Below, piece after piece: positions 33,380 to 42,245 of a stretch of DNA of 64,000 bases. The stretch comes from Caloranaerobacter sp050286925. Its GTDB lineage: Bacteria; Bacillota; Clostridia; Tissierellales; Thermohalobacteraceae. The stretch covers positions 1 to 64,000 of the forward strand of contig NZ_JBFWFX010000003.1 in NCBI RefSeq assembly GCF_050286925.1, given 5' to 3'. Numbering within the stretch: position 1 is the stretch's first letter; each line of letters opens with the position of its first letter. The notes under the pieces were generated by a model, which worked only from the letters and a program-made list of their open reading frames with translations, ran no database searches and was not told the origin of the DNA. Position numbers and translations under genes: made by a program.

Positions 33380-34762
33380 TTGGAACTTAAACATAAAAAT
33401 ATTTTAATTTTAGGATTAGGTATTAGTGGTGTTTCAACAGCAAAAGCATTAAACAAGCTAAATGCTAACATTATAATTAGCGATAAAAAGAAAGAGGATG
33501 AATTAAAGCAATATATAGATGAATTAAGAGATATCAAAGTTAAATATGTTTTAGGTACTAATGATGTTGATTTGGATAATATTGATTTGATAATAAAAAG
33601 TCCTGGAGTCCCTTTAAATTTACCTATAATTAGTAAGGCTGTTGAAAAAGGTATTGAGGTTATTACAGATATTGAGTTAGCATATAGAATTTCGTCTAAT
33701 CAATTTATTGCTATTACAGGGACTAATGGTAAAACAACTACTACAACTTTAATAGGAGAAATTTTTAAGAATGCAAATAAAACATGTCATGTAACAGGGA
33801 ATGTTGGAGTAGGAATATTGTGGGAGCTAGTGAACTCTGAGGAAAATGATATTTTTGTAGTGGAAGTTAGTAGCTTCCAATTAGAGAGTACAAAATACTT
33901 TAAGCCTAAAGCTAGCGTGATTATTAATATAACTCCTGACCATTTGAAATGGCATGGTTCATTTGAAAATTATATAAATGCAAAAAAGAAAATATTTGCT
34001 AATCAGGATAAAGATGATTATACTATTTTAAACTATGACGATAAACTTTTAAGAAAAATGTCAAGTGAAGTTTGTTCGAATATTATATTCTTTAGTCAGT
34101 ATTCTGAACTAGCAAAAGGTGTATATGTAAAAGATAATAAGATAGTAGTGAATGATGGAAAGAAAATAATACCTGTTATATCATGTAATGAGATAAAAAT
34201 ACCTGGCAAGCATAATTTAGAGAATGCACTTGCTGCAGTTAGTGTAGGCTGGGTAATGGGAGTAGAGTTAAAAGCAATTGCCGATACTTTAAGAAAATTT
34301 GAAGGGGTAGAGCATAGGCTTGAATTTGTAGATGAAATTAATGGTGTTAGTTTTTATAATGATTCTAAAGCCACCAATCCAGATGCCGCAATAAAGGCTA
34401 TTGAAGCTATAGAAAGCCCAATAATTCTCATAGCTGGTGGGTTAGATAAAGGAAATGAATTTGATGAATTTATAAATAGTTTTAATAATAAAGTGAAAGA
34501 GTTAATAGTACTTGGCGAGACAGCTGTAAAAATAAAAGATACTGCAATAAAATTGGGCTTTAGGAATATACATATAGTAGAAAATATGGAGAAGGCAGTC
34601 GAGAAAAGCTATGAATTGGCTAAAAGAGGTGATAATGTACTGCTTTCACCTGCTTGTGCTAGCTGGGATATGTATAAGAATTTTGAAGAAAGGGGTAATG
34701 ATTTTAAGAGAGCAGTTAATAATTTGAGGGGGCTTAATAATGATAAAAAAGAGAGCCTGTGA
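33380..34762 (+). CDS. murD: UDP-MurNAc-L-Ala:D-glutamate ligase MurD
   Basis: A 460-residue Mur ligase: N-terminal Rossmann-like ILILGLGISGVSTAKAL, ATP loop TGTNGKTTTTTLIG, NITPDHLKWHGSFENY, and C-terminal NDSKATNPDAAIKA plus LSPACASWDMYKNFEERG. It adds D-Glu to the stem peptide. TTG 33380 follows AGGTGAT; GTG 33371 is the alternative. Its end overlaps the start of ftsW by 23 bases. Confidence 0.96.
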   Translation: MELKHKNILILGLGISGVSTAKALNKLNANIIISDKKKEDELKQYIDELRDIKVKYVLGTNDVDLDNIDLIIKSPGVPLNLPIISKAVEKGIEVITDIELAYRISSNQFIAITGTNGKTTTTTLIGEIFKNANKTCHVTGNVGVGILWELVNSEENDIFVVEVSSFQLESTKYFKPKASVIINITPDHLKWHGSFENYINAKKKIFANQDKDDYTILNYDDKLLRKMSSEVCSNIIFFSQYSELAKGVYVKDNKIVVNDGKKIIPVISCNEIKIPGKHNLENALAAVSVGWVMGVELKAIADTLRKFEGVEHRLEFVDEINGVSFYNDSKATNPDAAIKAIEAIESPIILIAGGLDKGNEFDEFINSFNNKVKELIVLGETAVKIKDTAIKLGFRNIHIVENMEKAVEKSYELAKRGDNVLLSPACASWDMYKNFEERGNDFKRAVNNLRGLNNDKKESL

Positions 34763-35843
34763 TTTTACTTTGATGATTGTAACTATTCTTTTAGTTTTTA
34801 TTGGAATAATCATGGTTTTTAGTTCTAGTTATCCAGAAGCATATTATAAAATGAAAGATGGATATTTCTTTTTGAAAAAACAGATGTTTTTTAGTACACT
34901 TGGATTATTTGCTATGATATTTTTTATGAATTTCGATTATTGGAGATTGCAAAAATTATCTAAGTTAATCTTTTTGATAAGTATAATTTTAGGTCTTTTA
35001 ATTTTTACTCCATTGGGAACTGAATTTCATGGTGCAAGAAGATGGATAAATTTGGGATTCACAACTTTTCAGCCTTCAGAGGCTATAAAATTAGGTTCAA
35101 TAATATATTTAGCTTCATATTTGGCTAGGAAAAAAGAAAAAATAAAATCTTTTTTCAAAGGTGTAGTTCCAGCTCTTATTATTATAGGAATTGCTTGTGG
35201 ATTGATAATTATTCAGAAAGATTTAAGTACTAGTGCAACACTAGGTCTAACGCTTATGATCATGTTGTTTATTGCAGGAATGAGATTTTTACATTTAACA
35301 TTTTTTGCGTTACTTGGAGTAGGAGGAGCAGTAGTTGCTATTTTAAAGGAGGATTTTAGAAGAAAAAGGATTTTGGCGTTTTTAGACCCTTTTAAATATA
35401 AAGATACTGTTGGGTGGCAATTAGTTCAATCATTGTATGCTTTGGGTTCGGGAGGAATATTTGGTTTAGGTTTAGGGAAAAGTAGACAAAAATTCTTTTA
35501 CATACCTGAACCATATAATGATTTTATATTTGCGATAATAGGCGAGGAACTTGGTTTTGTTGGATGTGTAACTGTAATAATATTATTTTTAATTTTAATA
35601 TGGAGAGGAATCAGAATAGCTATAAATGCAAAAGATTTATTCGGCTGTTTGTTAGCTTCAGGTATAGTAGCTTTAATAACTGTTCAGTCGATGATACATA
35701 TAGCAGTTGTTACTTCTTCTATACCTCCTACTGGAATACCTTTACCATTTGTCAGTTTTGGTGGTACATCACTTTTAGTGTTTATGTCAGCAATCGGTAT
35801 ACTACTTAATATTTCAAGATATACAGATTTAGATAGGAGTTGA
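34740..35843 (+). CDS. ftsW: SEDS peptidoglycan polymerase FtsW
   Basis: A 367-residue protein with about ten helices. SEDS signatures: GTEFHGARRWINLGFTTFQP (with the conserved R-W-I), SLYALGSGGIFGLGLGKSRQ, FIFAIIGEELGF and the C-terminal PTGIPLPFVSFGGTSLL. It polymerises lipid II together with its class B PBP partner. The strong GAGGGGG SD lies inside murD, whose coding end overlaps this start. SpoVE, the sporulation paralogue, is the main alternative and sits in the same place in Bacillus. Confidence 0.93.
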   Translation: MIKKRACDFTLMIVTILLVFIGIIMVFSSSYPEAYYKMKDGYFFLKKQMFFSTLGLFAMIFFMNFDYWRLQKLSKLIFLISIILGLLIFTPLGTEFHGARRWINLGFTTFQPSEAIKLGSIIYLASYLARKKEKIKSFFKGVVPALIIIGIACGLIIIQKDLSTSATLGLTLMIMLFIAGMRFLHLTFFALLGVGGAVVAILKEDFRRKRILAFLDPFKYKDTVGWQLVQSLYALGSGGIFGLGLGKSRQKFFYIPEPYNDFIFAIIGEELGFVGCVTVIILFLILIWRGIRIAINAKDLFGCLLASGIVALITVQSMIHIAVVTSSIPPTGIPLPFVSFGGTSLLVFMSAIGILLNISRYTDLDRS

Positions 35844-35848
35844 ACATT

Positions 35849-36955
35849 ATGAAGTTTTTAATAACTGGTGGAGGGACTGGAGGACATATATATCCTGCTT
35901 TAGCAATTGCTAATAAGATAAAGAAAGAGATTCAAGGCGCTACTATTTTATATGTTGGAACTGAGAAAGGATTAGAAGCAGAATTAGTACCTAGAGAAGG
36001 ATTTGATTTCAGAGCGATACGTGTAAAAGGTTTTAGAAGAAAATTGTCTTTAGATACTTTAGATTCAATAAAGACCTTGTTTCAAGGGCTTAATGATGCG
36101 AGAAAAATAATAAATGAATTTAAGCCTAATGTAGTTATAGGAACTGGTGGATATGTTTGTGGACCTGTGGTATTTATTTCAGCTTTAAAGAAAATACCGA
36201 CATTAATCCATGAACAAAATGCATATCCAGGGGTAACTAATAGGATTCTTTCTAGGTTTGTTGATAAAGTTGCTGGAAGTTTTGAAGAGTCTATAAAATA
36301 TTTTTACGACTCAAATAAAGTTACTATAACTGGAAATCCGATCAGAGATGATTTTTTGAAAATCAATAGAAATAAAGTTAAGTCAATTCAGAAAGATAGT
36401 CCCCTTATTCTTTCTTTTGGAGGAAGCGGTGGGCAGAAAAAATTAAATGAAGCAATGCTTGAAGTTATTCAGAAGAATATAGGGGGAAAAATGCAAATTA
36501 TCCATGTAACAGGAAAGAGATTTTATGAAGACTTTATAGAGAATTTAAATAAAAAATTAGGTTCTATCGAGAGGTTAGAGGAAAATATTAAAGTATTGCC
36601 GTATTTGTATGATATGCCTAATGTTTTAGCTTCTTCGGATCTTGTTATAACTAGTGCAGGTGCAATAACTATTGCAGAAATTACTGCAGTAGGGGTTCCA
36701 AGCATATTGATACCGAAGGGGTATACAACAGAAAATCACCAAGAATTTAATGCTAGAGCATTGGAGAAACAAGGTGCGAGTGTTATGATTTTAGAAAAAG
36801 ACCTTAATGGAGAAATATTAAATAAAAAGATAAATGAGTTGATAAATGACAAAAATAAGTTGAAATATATGGCCCAGCAAAGCAGGAGATTAGCTAAGAT
36901 AGATGCTACTGATAGAATTTTTAAAATGATTGTAGATTTGATTGAGGAAGAATAG
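35849..36955 (+). CDS. murG: UDP-GlcNAc transferase MurG
   Basis: A 368-residue GT28 glycosyltransferase: GGGTGGHIYPALA at residues 8-20, TGGYVCGPV and HEQNAYPGVTNR in the N-lobe, GGSGGQKKLN and ITSAGAITIAE in the C-lobe. It converts lipid I to lipid II at the inner membrane face. ATG 35849 with AGGAG 9 nt upstream, just after the ftsW stop. Confidence 0.97.
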   Translation: MKFLITGGGTGGHIYPALAIANKIKKEIQGATILYVGTEKGLEAELVPREGFDFRAIRVKGFRRKLSLDTLDSIKTLFQGLNDARKIINEFKPNVVIGTGGYVCGPVVFISALKKIPTLIHEQNAYPGVTNRILSRFVDKVAGSFEESIKYFYDSNKVTITGNPIRDDFLKINRNKVKSIQKDSPLILSFGGSGGQKKLNEAMLEVIQKNIGGKMQIIHVTGKRFYEDFIENLNKKLGSIERLEENIKVLPYLYDMPNVLASSDLVITSAGAITIAEITAVGVPSILIPKGYTTENHQEFNARALEKQGASVMILEKDLNGEILNKKINELINDKNKLKYMAQQSRRLAKIDATDRIFKMIVDLIEEE

Positions 36956-36964
36956 TATTTTGTA

Positions 36965-37050
36965 ACACCTCTTGAGAATATGCATATGATATTTATATAT
37001 TGTTTTTCCAAAGACTTTATACATAGGCGCGGTGCATATTCTGGAGGTGT
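36965..37050 (+). promoter_or_regulatory. Hairpin that sequesters the murA ribosome binding site
   Basis: ACACCTC (36965-36971) and AGAATATGCA (36975-36984) pair with TGCATATTCT (37033-37042) and GAGGTGT (37044-37050), a 17-bp stem with one small internal loop and a 48-nt apical loop. The right arm contains the murA SD (GGAGGTG), so folding would block translation. The internal ~48 nt could hold an alternative pairing or ligand site; none is recognised. Confidence 0.6.
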
Positions 37051-37054
37051 AATT

Positions 37055-38308
37055 ATGAGTAAATATATTATAGAAGGCGGGAAAAGACTTGTAGGTGAAA
37101 TTACTATAGGTGGTGCTAAGAACTCTACGTTACCTATTCTTGCTGCTTCTGTTATAACTAATGGTGTGAACACTATTTTTAATATACCTAAAATTAGAGA
37201 TGTAGATGTAATGGAACAAATTTTAAAATCGATTGGATGTAAAATTAATAGAGTAGATAATATCATGACAATAGACTCAAGACCTTTTTCAAAAATTAGG
37301 ATACCTGAAGATTTAGTTAGAGAAATGCGTTCTTCAATTATTTTGATGGGAGCTATGCTGTCAAGATGTGGGCAACTCCAAATCTCTTATCCAGGCGGGT
37401 GCGACTTAGGACCTAGACCTATTGATTTACATCTTAAAGCTCTTAAAGAACTTGGTGCAGATATTAAAGAGGCACATGGCTATATATATTGTTGTGCTGA
37501 ACAATTGAAAGGGTGTGAAATCCAATTAGACTATCCTAGTGTAGGAGCAACTGAAAATATTATGTTAGCTGCGGTTAGAGCTAAAGGAACTACAATAATC
37601 AGAAACGCAGCTAAAGAGCCTGAAATAGTTGATCTTCAGAACTTTCTTAATGCTGCTGGTGCGAAAATATATGGAGCAGGTACAAGTGCGATAAGAATTG
37701 ACGGTGTCGAAAAATTACATGGAGTAGAGCATACAGTTATACCTGACAGAATAGTTGCAGGAACGTTTATGGTAGCTTCTGCCATAACTGGTGGAGAAGT
37801 TATATTAAAGAATATAGAAGTTGAACATTTGAATTCAATAATAGCAAAACTTAGAGAAGCCGGTTGTAAGATTTATAATAATTGTACGACTTTAAAGATA
37901 ATCGGTCCTAAAAAACCTAATGCTGTTGAATCTATTAGAACTTTACCTTATCCTGGTTTTCCAACAGATATGCAAGCTCAAATGATAGCTCTTTTATCAT
38001 TAGCTAATGGAACAAGTGTGGTATGTGAAACTATATTTGAAAATAGATTTAAACATGTTGATGAATTAGTTAGAATGGGAGCTAAAATAAAAACTGAAGG
38101 AAGAGTAGCGATAATAAAGGGAGTTAAAGAGTTAACTGGTGCAAAAGTAACTGCCAAAGATTTAAGAGGCGGAGCTGCTTTAGTATTAGCGGGATTAGCT
38201 GCTAAAGGGACTACTATAGTTGAAAATATATACCATATAGATAGAGGTTATCAAGATTTTGAAAAAGATTTAGCATCTTTAGGGGCTGATATAAAGAAAA
38301 TATTTTAG
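37055..38308 (+). CDS. murA: UDP-GlcNAc 1-carboxyvinyltransferase MurA
   Basis: A 417-residue EPSP-synthase-fold enzyme that starts peptidoglycan synthesis and is the fosfomycin target. The catalytic cysteine is present (Cys116 in PGGCDLGPRPIDLHLKAL), so fosfomycin sensitivity is expected. Other signatures: GGAKNSTLPILAA near the start and FPTDMQAQ. ATG 37055 is chosen for GGAGGTG at 37043-37049; the open frame extends upstream to 36980 without an SD. In many Firmicutes this slot holds murB or murC; here it is murA. Confidence 0.96.
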   Translation: MSKYIIEGGKRLVGEITIGGAKNSTLPILAASVITNGVNTIFNIPKIRDVDVMEQILKSIGCKINRVDNIMTIDSRPFSKIRIPEDLVREMRSSIILMGAMLSRCGQLQISYPGGCDLGPRPIDLHLKALKELGADIKEAHGYIYCCAEQLKGCEIQLDYPSVGATENIMLAAVRAKGTTIIRNAAKEPEIVDLQNFLNAAGAKIYGAGTSAIRIDGVEKLHGVEHTVIPDRIVAGTFMVASAITGGEVILKNIEVEHLNSIIAKLREAGCKIYNNCTTLKIIGPKKPNAVESIRTLPYPGFPTDMQAQMIALLSLANGTSVVCETIFENRFKHVDELVRMGAKIKTEGRVAIIKGVKELTGAKVTAKDLRGGAALVLAGLAAKGTTIVENIYHIDRGYQDFEKDLASLGADIKKIF

Positions 38309-38327
38309 CAGCATATTGCTGCTTTTT
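38307..38327 (+). terminator. Small terminator overlapping the murA stop
   Basis: AGCAGC (38307-38312) and GCTGCT (38318-38323) then TTTT. The stem starts within the TAG stop codon. It is short, so read-through is likely. Confidence 0.6.
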
Positions 38328-38359
38328 AATTAATGGACAAGCTACAGGAGTGATTTAAA

Positions 38360-39112
38360 GTGGCTAATAATATTGAAAGAAAAATACGAAAAAAGAAGAT
38401 AGGACTTATTACAATATTATTGATTTTTTTAATATCAATCTTTATTATTTTATCGACTAAAACGAATTTTTTTAACGTTTCAGAAATAATAGTTCAGGGG
38501 AATAATGTTTTAGATTATGAAAAAGTTATTCTGGCTTCTGGGCTAAATTATGGGGAAAATATTTTCAAAATAAGAACTAAGGAAGCTAAAGAAAATATAT
38601 TATCTCATCCATATGTAAAATCTGTAAATATAAAAAGACTTTTTCCTAATAAACTTGTGATTACAATAGAAGAGAGAAATGAAATTTTAGTTATTCCTTA
38701 TTTAGAATCATATATATACATAGATGATGAGGGGTATGTTTTGAATTTACTGGCTTATAAAAAGGAAAATTTATTAGAAGTTGAAGGAATTAATGTTAAG
38801 GATATTTCAATTGGTAAAAAAATATCACTAGAAGATGATGTTAATTTAGAAAAAATAATAGATTTGATTAAAGATTGTAAAAAGATTGATTTATATAAAG
38901 AAATAGAAAAGGTCAAATTGGATAATAAATCTAATGTAGTAATCTACTTAAAATCAGGTATTAAAGTTGCATTTGGATACCTAAATAATGTAAAATATAA
39001 ATTAAGCTTTACTATTAAAATATTAGATGATTTGAAACATAGAGGTATAAGTAAAGGTGCAATTTATTTTAATAAGGGAGATAGTCCTATTTTTATACCA
39101 GAAGGTAGCTAG
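38360..39112 (+). CDS. ftsQ: Cell division protein FtsQ/DivIB
   Basis: A 250-residue bitopic protein: basic N-terminus, one helix (about residues 14-32), then a POTRA domain (FFNVSEIIVQGNNVLDYEKV to VKSVNIKRLFPNKLVITIEER), the beta domain and a tail. It links FtsL and DivIC in the divisome. GTG start after AGGAGTG. Position between murA and ftsA/ftsZ fits. Confidence 0.92.
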   Translation: MANNIERKIRKKKIGLITILLIFLISIFIILSTKTNFFNVSEIIVQGNNVLDYEKVILASGLNYGENIFKIRTKEAKENILSHPYVKSVNIKRLFPNKLVITIEERNEILVIPYLESYIYIDDEGYVLNLLAYKKENLLEVEGINVKDISIGKKISLEDDVNLEKIIDLIKDCKKIDLYKEIEKVKLDNKSNVVIYLKSGIKVAFGYLNNVKYKLSFTIKILDDLKHRGISKGAIYFNKGDSPIFIPEGS

Positions 39113-39126
39113 GAGGATAATCTATA

Positions 39127-39861
39127 ATGAGAGAGTTAAAGAGTAAAATAGCATTCGCTTTAGTATGTGTAATACTTGGAGTAATTATAGCAATACAATT
39201 TAAAACAGTTAATGAAACTGTAGGAAGTGGAATTTTGCCGACTAAAAGTGCACAGCAATTGGCTTTGGAATTAAAAAAGTTGAAAGATGAAAAGGAAAAA
39301 TTATTAGAAGAATTAAATAGTTTAGAATCTAAAGTAAAACAGTATGAAAAAAATGCTGCCGAAGAAAATGTCTATATTAAAAATCTAATGAAAGAGTTAC
39401 AGAAATATAGGATGTTTGGTGGATATGAGCCAGTAAAAGGACCAGGTATAATAGTGGTAGTAAATGATCCACCTATCGAAGTACAATTCGGAGATGACAC
39501 TAGTATTATAGTTAATAATTATGACTTTTTACTAGAGATAATCAGTAATTTAAACGCTGCAGGTGCGGAAGCAATCTCTATTAATGAGCAGAGATATACA
39601 GGATTCACTGAAATAGTACCTGCTGGAAATCATCTTGAAATTAATGGCGTTTCGTATGGTCCTCCTTTTATAATTAAAGCAATTGGTGAGCCTAAGATTT
39701 TAGAGTCAGCTCTTAGGCTTAAAGGTGGAGTCATTTGGTATATGGAAAATGTATTTAACTTAGATGTACAGATTAAAGAAGAAAAAGAGATAGAAATACC
39801 TAGATATACAAGAATAAATGAATTTAAATATGCAAAGCCAATAGAGAATGTTACTGATTAA
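39127..39861 (+). CDS. DUF881 family protein, copy 1
   Basis: A 244-residue protein: N-terminal helix (about residues 7-23), a coiled coil (about 40-95) and the DUF881 domain beginning PVKGPGIIVVVNDPP, with NYDFLLEIISNLNAAGAEAISIN and GPPFIIKAIGEP. DUF881 proteins lie in the division cluster of many clostridia and actinobacteria and probably act at the outer membrane face of the septum. GGAGGATAAT precedes ATG 39127. It has a tandem paralogue right after it. Confidence 0.9.
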   Translation: MRELKSKIAFALVCVILGVIIAIQFKTVNETVGSGILPTKSAQQLALELKKLKDEKEKLLEELNSLESKVKQYEKNAAEENVYIKNLMKELQKYRMFGGYEPVKGPGIIVVVNDPPIEVQFGDDTSIIVNNYDFLLEIISNLNAAGAEAISINEQRYTGFTEIVPAGNHLEINGVSYGPPFIIKAIGEPKILESALRLKGGVIWYMENVFNLDVQIKEEKEIEIPRYTRINEFKYAKPIENVTD

Positions 39862-39878
39862 AAAATAAGGTGAGGAGA

Positions 39879-40607
39879 ATGGATAAAAAATATATTGGCA
39901 ATGTAACTATATTGATAGTTACTATTATTACTGGGATACTTTTTTCATTTCAATTAAAACAGGATATTGATGACTATACATTAGTATCTTTAAACTCGAT
40001 TAAGATGACAAAACAGGAGATCAATAATTATAAAAGAGAAATTAATAATTTAAAGAAATTGATAGAAGAGAAAAAAAATGAAATAGATAATTATCATAAG
40101 GCTATTATAGATAAAGATTCTTTTGCTGAACTGCTTGAGCAAGAGATTAAAGATATAAGATTTGAAATAGGTTTAGAAGATGTTCAAGGGCCAGGTATTA
40201 TTATTAAAATAGAAGATAACAATAAAGAAGTTTCTTATGGAGAAAATGTAAATTATGATTTAGTACATGATTTGGATGTTTTAAAATTGATTAATGATTT
40301 AAATGCGGCTGGTGCTGAAGCAATAAGTATTAATGGGCAGAGGGTTTTATCAAGGTCTGAAATAAAATGTGGAGGACCTATTATAACAATAAACAAGCAA
40401 AGATTAGCTCCTCCATTTGTAATAAAAGCGATAGGAGACCCTAAGGTGTTATATGCAGCAATAAATGCTCCTAATACAAATGGGTATATTCTAAAGGAAA
40501 TTAGAAATATAAAAATACAGACTAAAATAAGTGATAATATATTTATCCCAAGGTATTGGGGTGATATTACTTTTAATCAGGCTAAGCCTATAGAAGAGGG
40601 TGAATAA
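39879..40607 (+). CDS. DUF881 family protein, copy 2
   Basis: A 242-residue paralogue of the preceding gene, with the same layout of helix, coiled coil and DUF881 domain (DVQGPGIIIKIEDNNKEV, INDLNAAGAEAISINGQR, PPFVIKAIGDPKVLYAA). The two share motifs but diverge elsewhere, so this is an old duplication. ATG 39879 is preferred over GTG 39870 because of the AGGTGAGGAG leader. Its end nearly touches sbp. Confidence 0.9.
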   Translation: MDKKYIGNVTILIVTIITGILFSFQLKQDIDDYTLVSLNSIKMTKQEINNYKREINNLKKLIEEKKNEIDNYHKAIIDKDSFAELLEQEIKDIRFEIGLEDVQGPGIIIKIEDNNKEVSYGENVNYDLVHDLDVLKLINDLNAAGAEAISINGQRVLSRSEIKCGGPIITINKQRLAPPFVIKAIGDPKVLYAAINAPNTNGYILKEIRNIKIQTKISDNIFIPRYWGDITFNQAKPIEEGE

Positions 40608-40608
40608 A

Positions 40609-40938
40609 ATGATTTTAGCGCTTATAGGTATTTTAATAGGTATATTGATAGGATTTTATATACCTGTAACTTATTCAACGAGTTATTCGCTATATATTTC
40701 AGTTGCAATATTAGCATGTTTGGATTCAGTTTTTGGGGGAATTAGAGCAAATTTAGAACAAAATTTCGATACTCGTATTTTTGTTACAGGATTTTTTGGA
40801 AATGCAATATTAGCAGCATTATTAGCTTATATTGGAGATAGATTAGGAGTGCCCCTTTATTATGCAGCTATTTTTGCATTTGGCAGCAGATTATTCCAGA
40901 ATTTCGCTATTATTAGAAGAATATTAATTAATAGGTAA
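40609..40938 (+). CDS. sbp: Small basic protein Sbp (DUF1290)
   Basis: A 109-residue three-helix membrane protein. Family features: GFYIPVTYSTSYSLYISVAI, LDSVFGGIRANLEQNFD and FFGNAILAALLAYIGDRLG, then F-RLFQN. It is regularly found just before ftsA. Function unproven; its context says division. ATG 40609 with AGAGGGTGA ahead; GTG 40600 overlaps the DUF881 stop. Confidence 0.93.
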   Translation: MILALIGILIGILIGFYIPVTYSTSYSLYISVAILACLDSVFGGIRANLEQNFDTRIFVTGFFGNAILAALLAYIGDRLGVPLYYAAIFAFGSRLFQNFAIIRRILINR

Positions 40939-40972
40939 AAAGGGGTTGAGCTTTTAAAGGGGGCGTAAATAT

Positions 40973-42220
40973 ATGGGGAATGTTGTTACTTCGATAGATT
41001 TAGGCAGTTCAAAAATTTGTGTAATTATATCAGAAATAGATAGTAATGGGCAATTACAAGTTATTGGTATAGGCAGAAGCAGATGTAAAGGTATAAAGAA
41101 AGGTGTTGTAGTAGATATAGAAGAAACTACTAAGGCTATAATTGAAGCTGTTACTCAAGCTGAAAATATGGCAGATCTTGAAGTTTATGAAGCTTATATA
41201 AATATCCCTGGTGGATATACAAAACTAATTAGAAATAAAGGAATTATAGCCGTATCAAGTGACGATAAAGAAATTTCTTTTGAAGATGTCAAAAGGGTTT
41301 TGAATTCAGCGACAATTGTATCAATTCCTCAAGACCAGAGAATTGTTGATATAATCCCTAGACAGTATATAGTTGATGGATATGATGGAATTAGTGATCC
41401 TGTTGGAATGGTTGGAATAAGGTTAGAGGTTGAAGCAGATATAATTGTGGGCTCAACAACAACTGTACTAAATTTAGTAAAGAGTGTCAATAGAGCAGGT
41501 ATAGAAGTGTTAGGAATTATAATGGAACCTATATCAACTTCTGAAGCTATTTTAACGAAAGATGAGAAGGACTTAGGAGTTTTGCTGTTAGACATTGGTG
41601 CAGGAACAAGTGATTTTTCTGTTTTTAGAAATGGAACATTAATATATTCAAATATTTTACCTATTGCAGGAAATCATATTACTAACGATATATCAGTTGG
41701 GCTTAGACTACCTTTTGATAGAAGTGAAGAGATTAAAAAGAAGTTTGGTGTTGCCTATACGAAGTTAGCTGATGATAATAATGTTTTCGAAATAAATCCT
41801 TTAGGGTTTAGCAATAATTTAGAAGTCAATGAAATACAATTATCGGAAATTATTGAAGCTAGAATAAGGGAAATATTTGAGCTAATTAATATGGATTTAA
41901 TAAAAAATAGAGTTAAAGATAAGATATTGACTGGTGTAGTAATAACAGGTGGAGGTGTTAGTTATTTTAAAGGTGTAACTGAATTAGGGATAGAAGTTTT
42001 TGGATTACCTGTACGAATTGGACAACCTTACCAGATGGGAGCTCAAGAACCTATTTTTTCTTCAGCAGTTGGGCTTATAAATTATGGTTTTAAAAGGAAA
42101 TTAAATTATTATATAGAATATAATAATGTAGAAATAAAGAAAAGCAGAGGAAAGAAAAGAAGTAAGAATACAAAAAGCGTAATATCTTTCTTAAAAACAA
42201 TATGGGACGAGTATTTTTAA
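40973..42220 (+). CDS. ftsA: Cell division protein FtsA
   Basis: A 415-residue actin-fold ATPase: phosphate loop VTSIDLGSSKICVII, SHS2 insert region (VVVDIEETTKAIIEA), second phosphate loop LLLDIGAGTSDFSVF, adenosine motif GVVITGGGVSYFKGV. It tethers FtsZ to the membrane through a C-terminal amphipathic helix (here FLKTIWDEYF after a Lys/Arg-rich linker). GGGGGCG lies before ATG 40973. It is followed 25 bp later by ftsZ. Confidence 0.97.
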   Translation: MGNVVTSIDLGSSKICVIISEIDSNGQLQVIGIGRSRCKGIKKGVVVDIEETTKAIIEAVTQAENMADLEVYEAYINIPGGYTKLIRNKGIIAVSSDDKEISFEDVKRVLNSATIVSIPQDQRIVDIIPRQYIVDGYDGISDPVGMVGIRLEVEADIIVGSTTTVLNLVKSVNRAGIEVLGIIMEPISTSEAILTKDEKDLGVLLLDIGAGTSDFSVFRNGTLIYSNILPIAGNHITNDISVGLRLPFDRSEEIKKKFGVAYTKLADDNNVFEINPLGFSNNLEVNEIQLSEIIEARIREIFELINMDLIKNRVKDKILTGVVITGGGVSYFKGVTELGIEVFGLPVRIGQPYQMGAQEPIFSSAVGLINYGFKRKLNYYIEYNNVEIKKSRGKKRSKNTKSVISFLKTIWDEYF

Positions 42221-42245
42221 AAAACAATAGCAAAGGGGGAATTTG

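Noticed and set aside
35564..35809. 81-codon frame inside ftsW
   Set aside because: A shifted-frame shadow of the ftsW coding sequence.
36980..37054. N-terminal extension of MurA
   Set aside because: Open frame but no SD. It covers the leader hairpin, and MurA begins at the conserved MSKYIIEGG.
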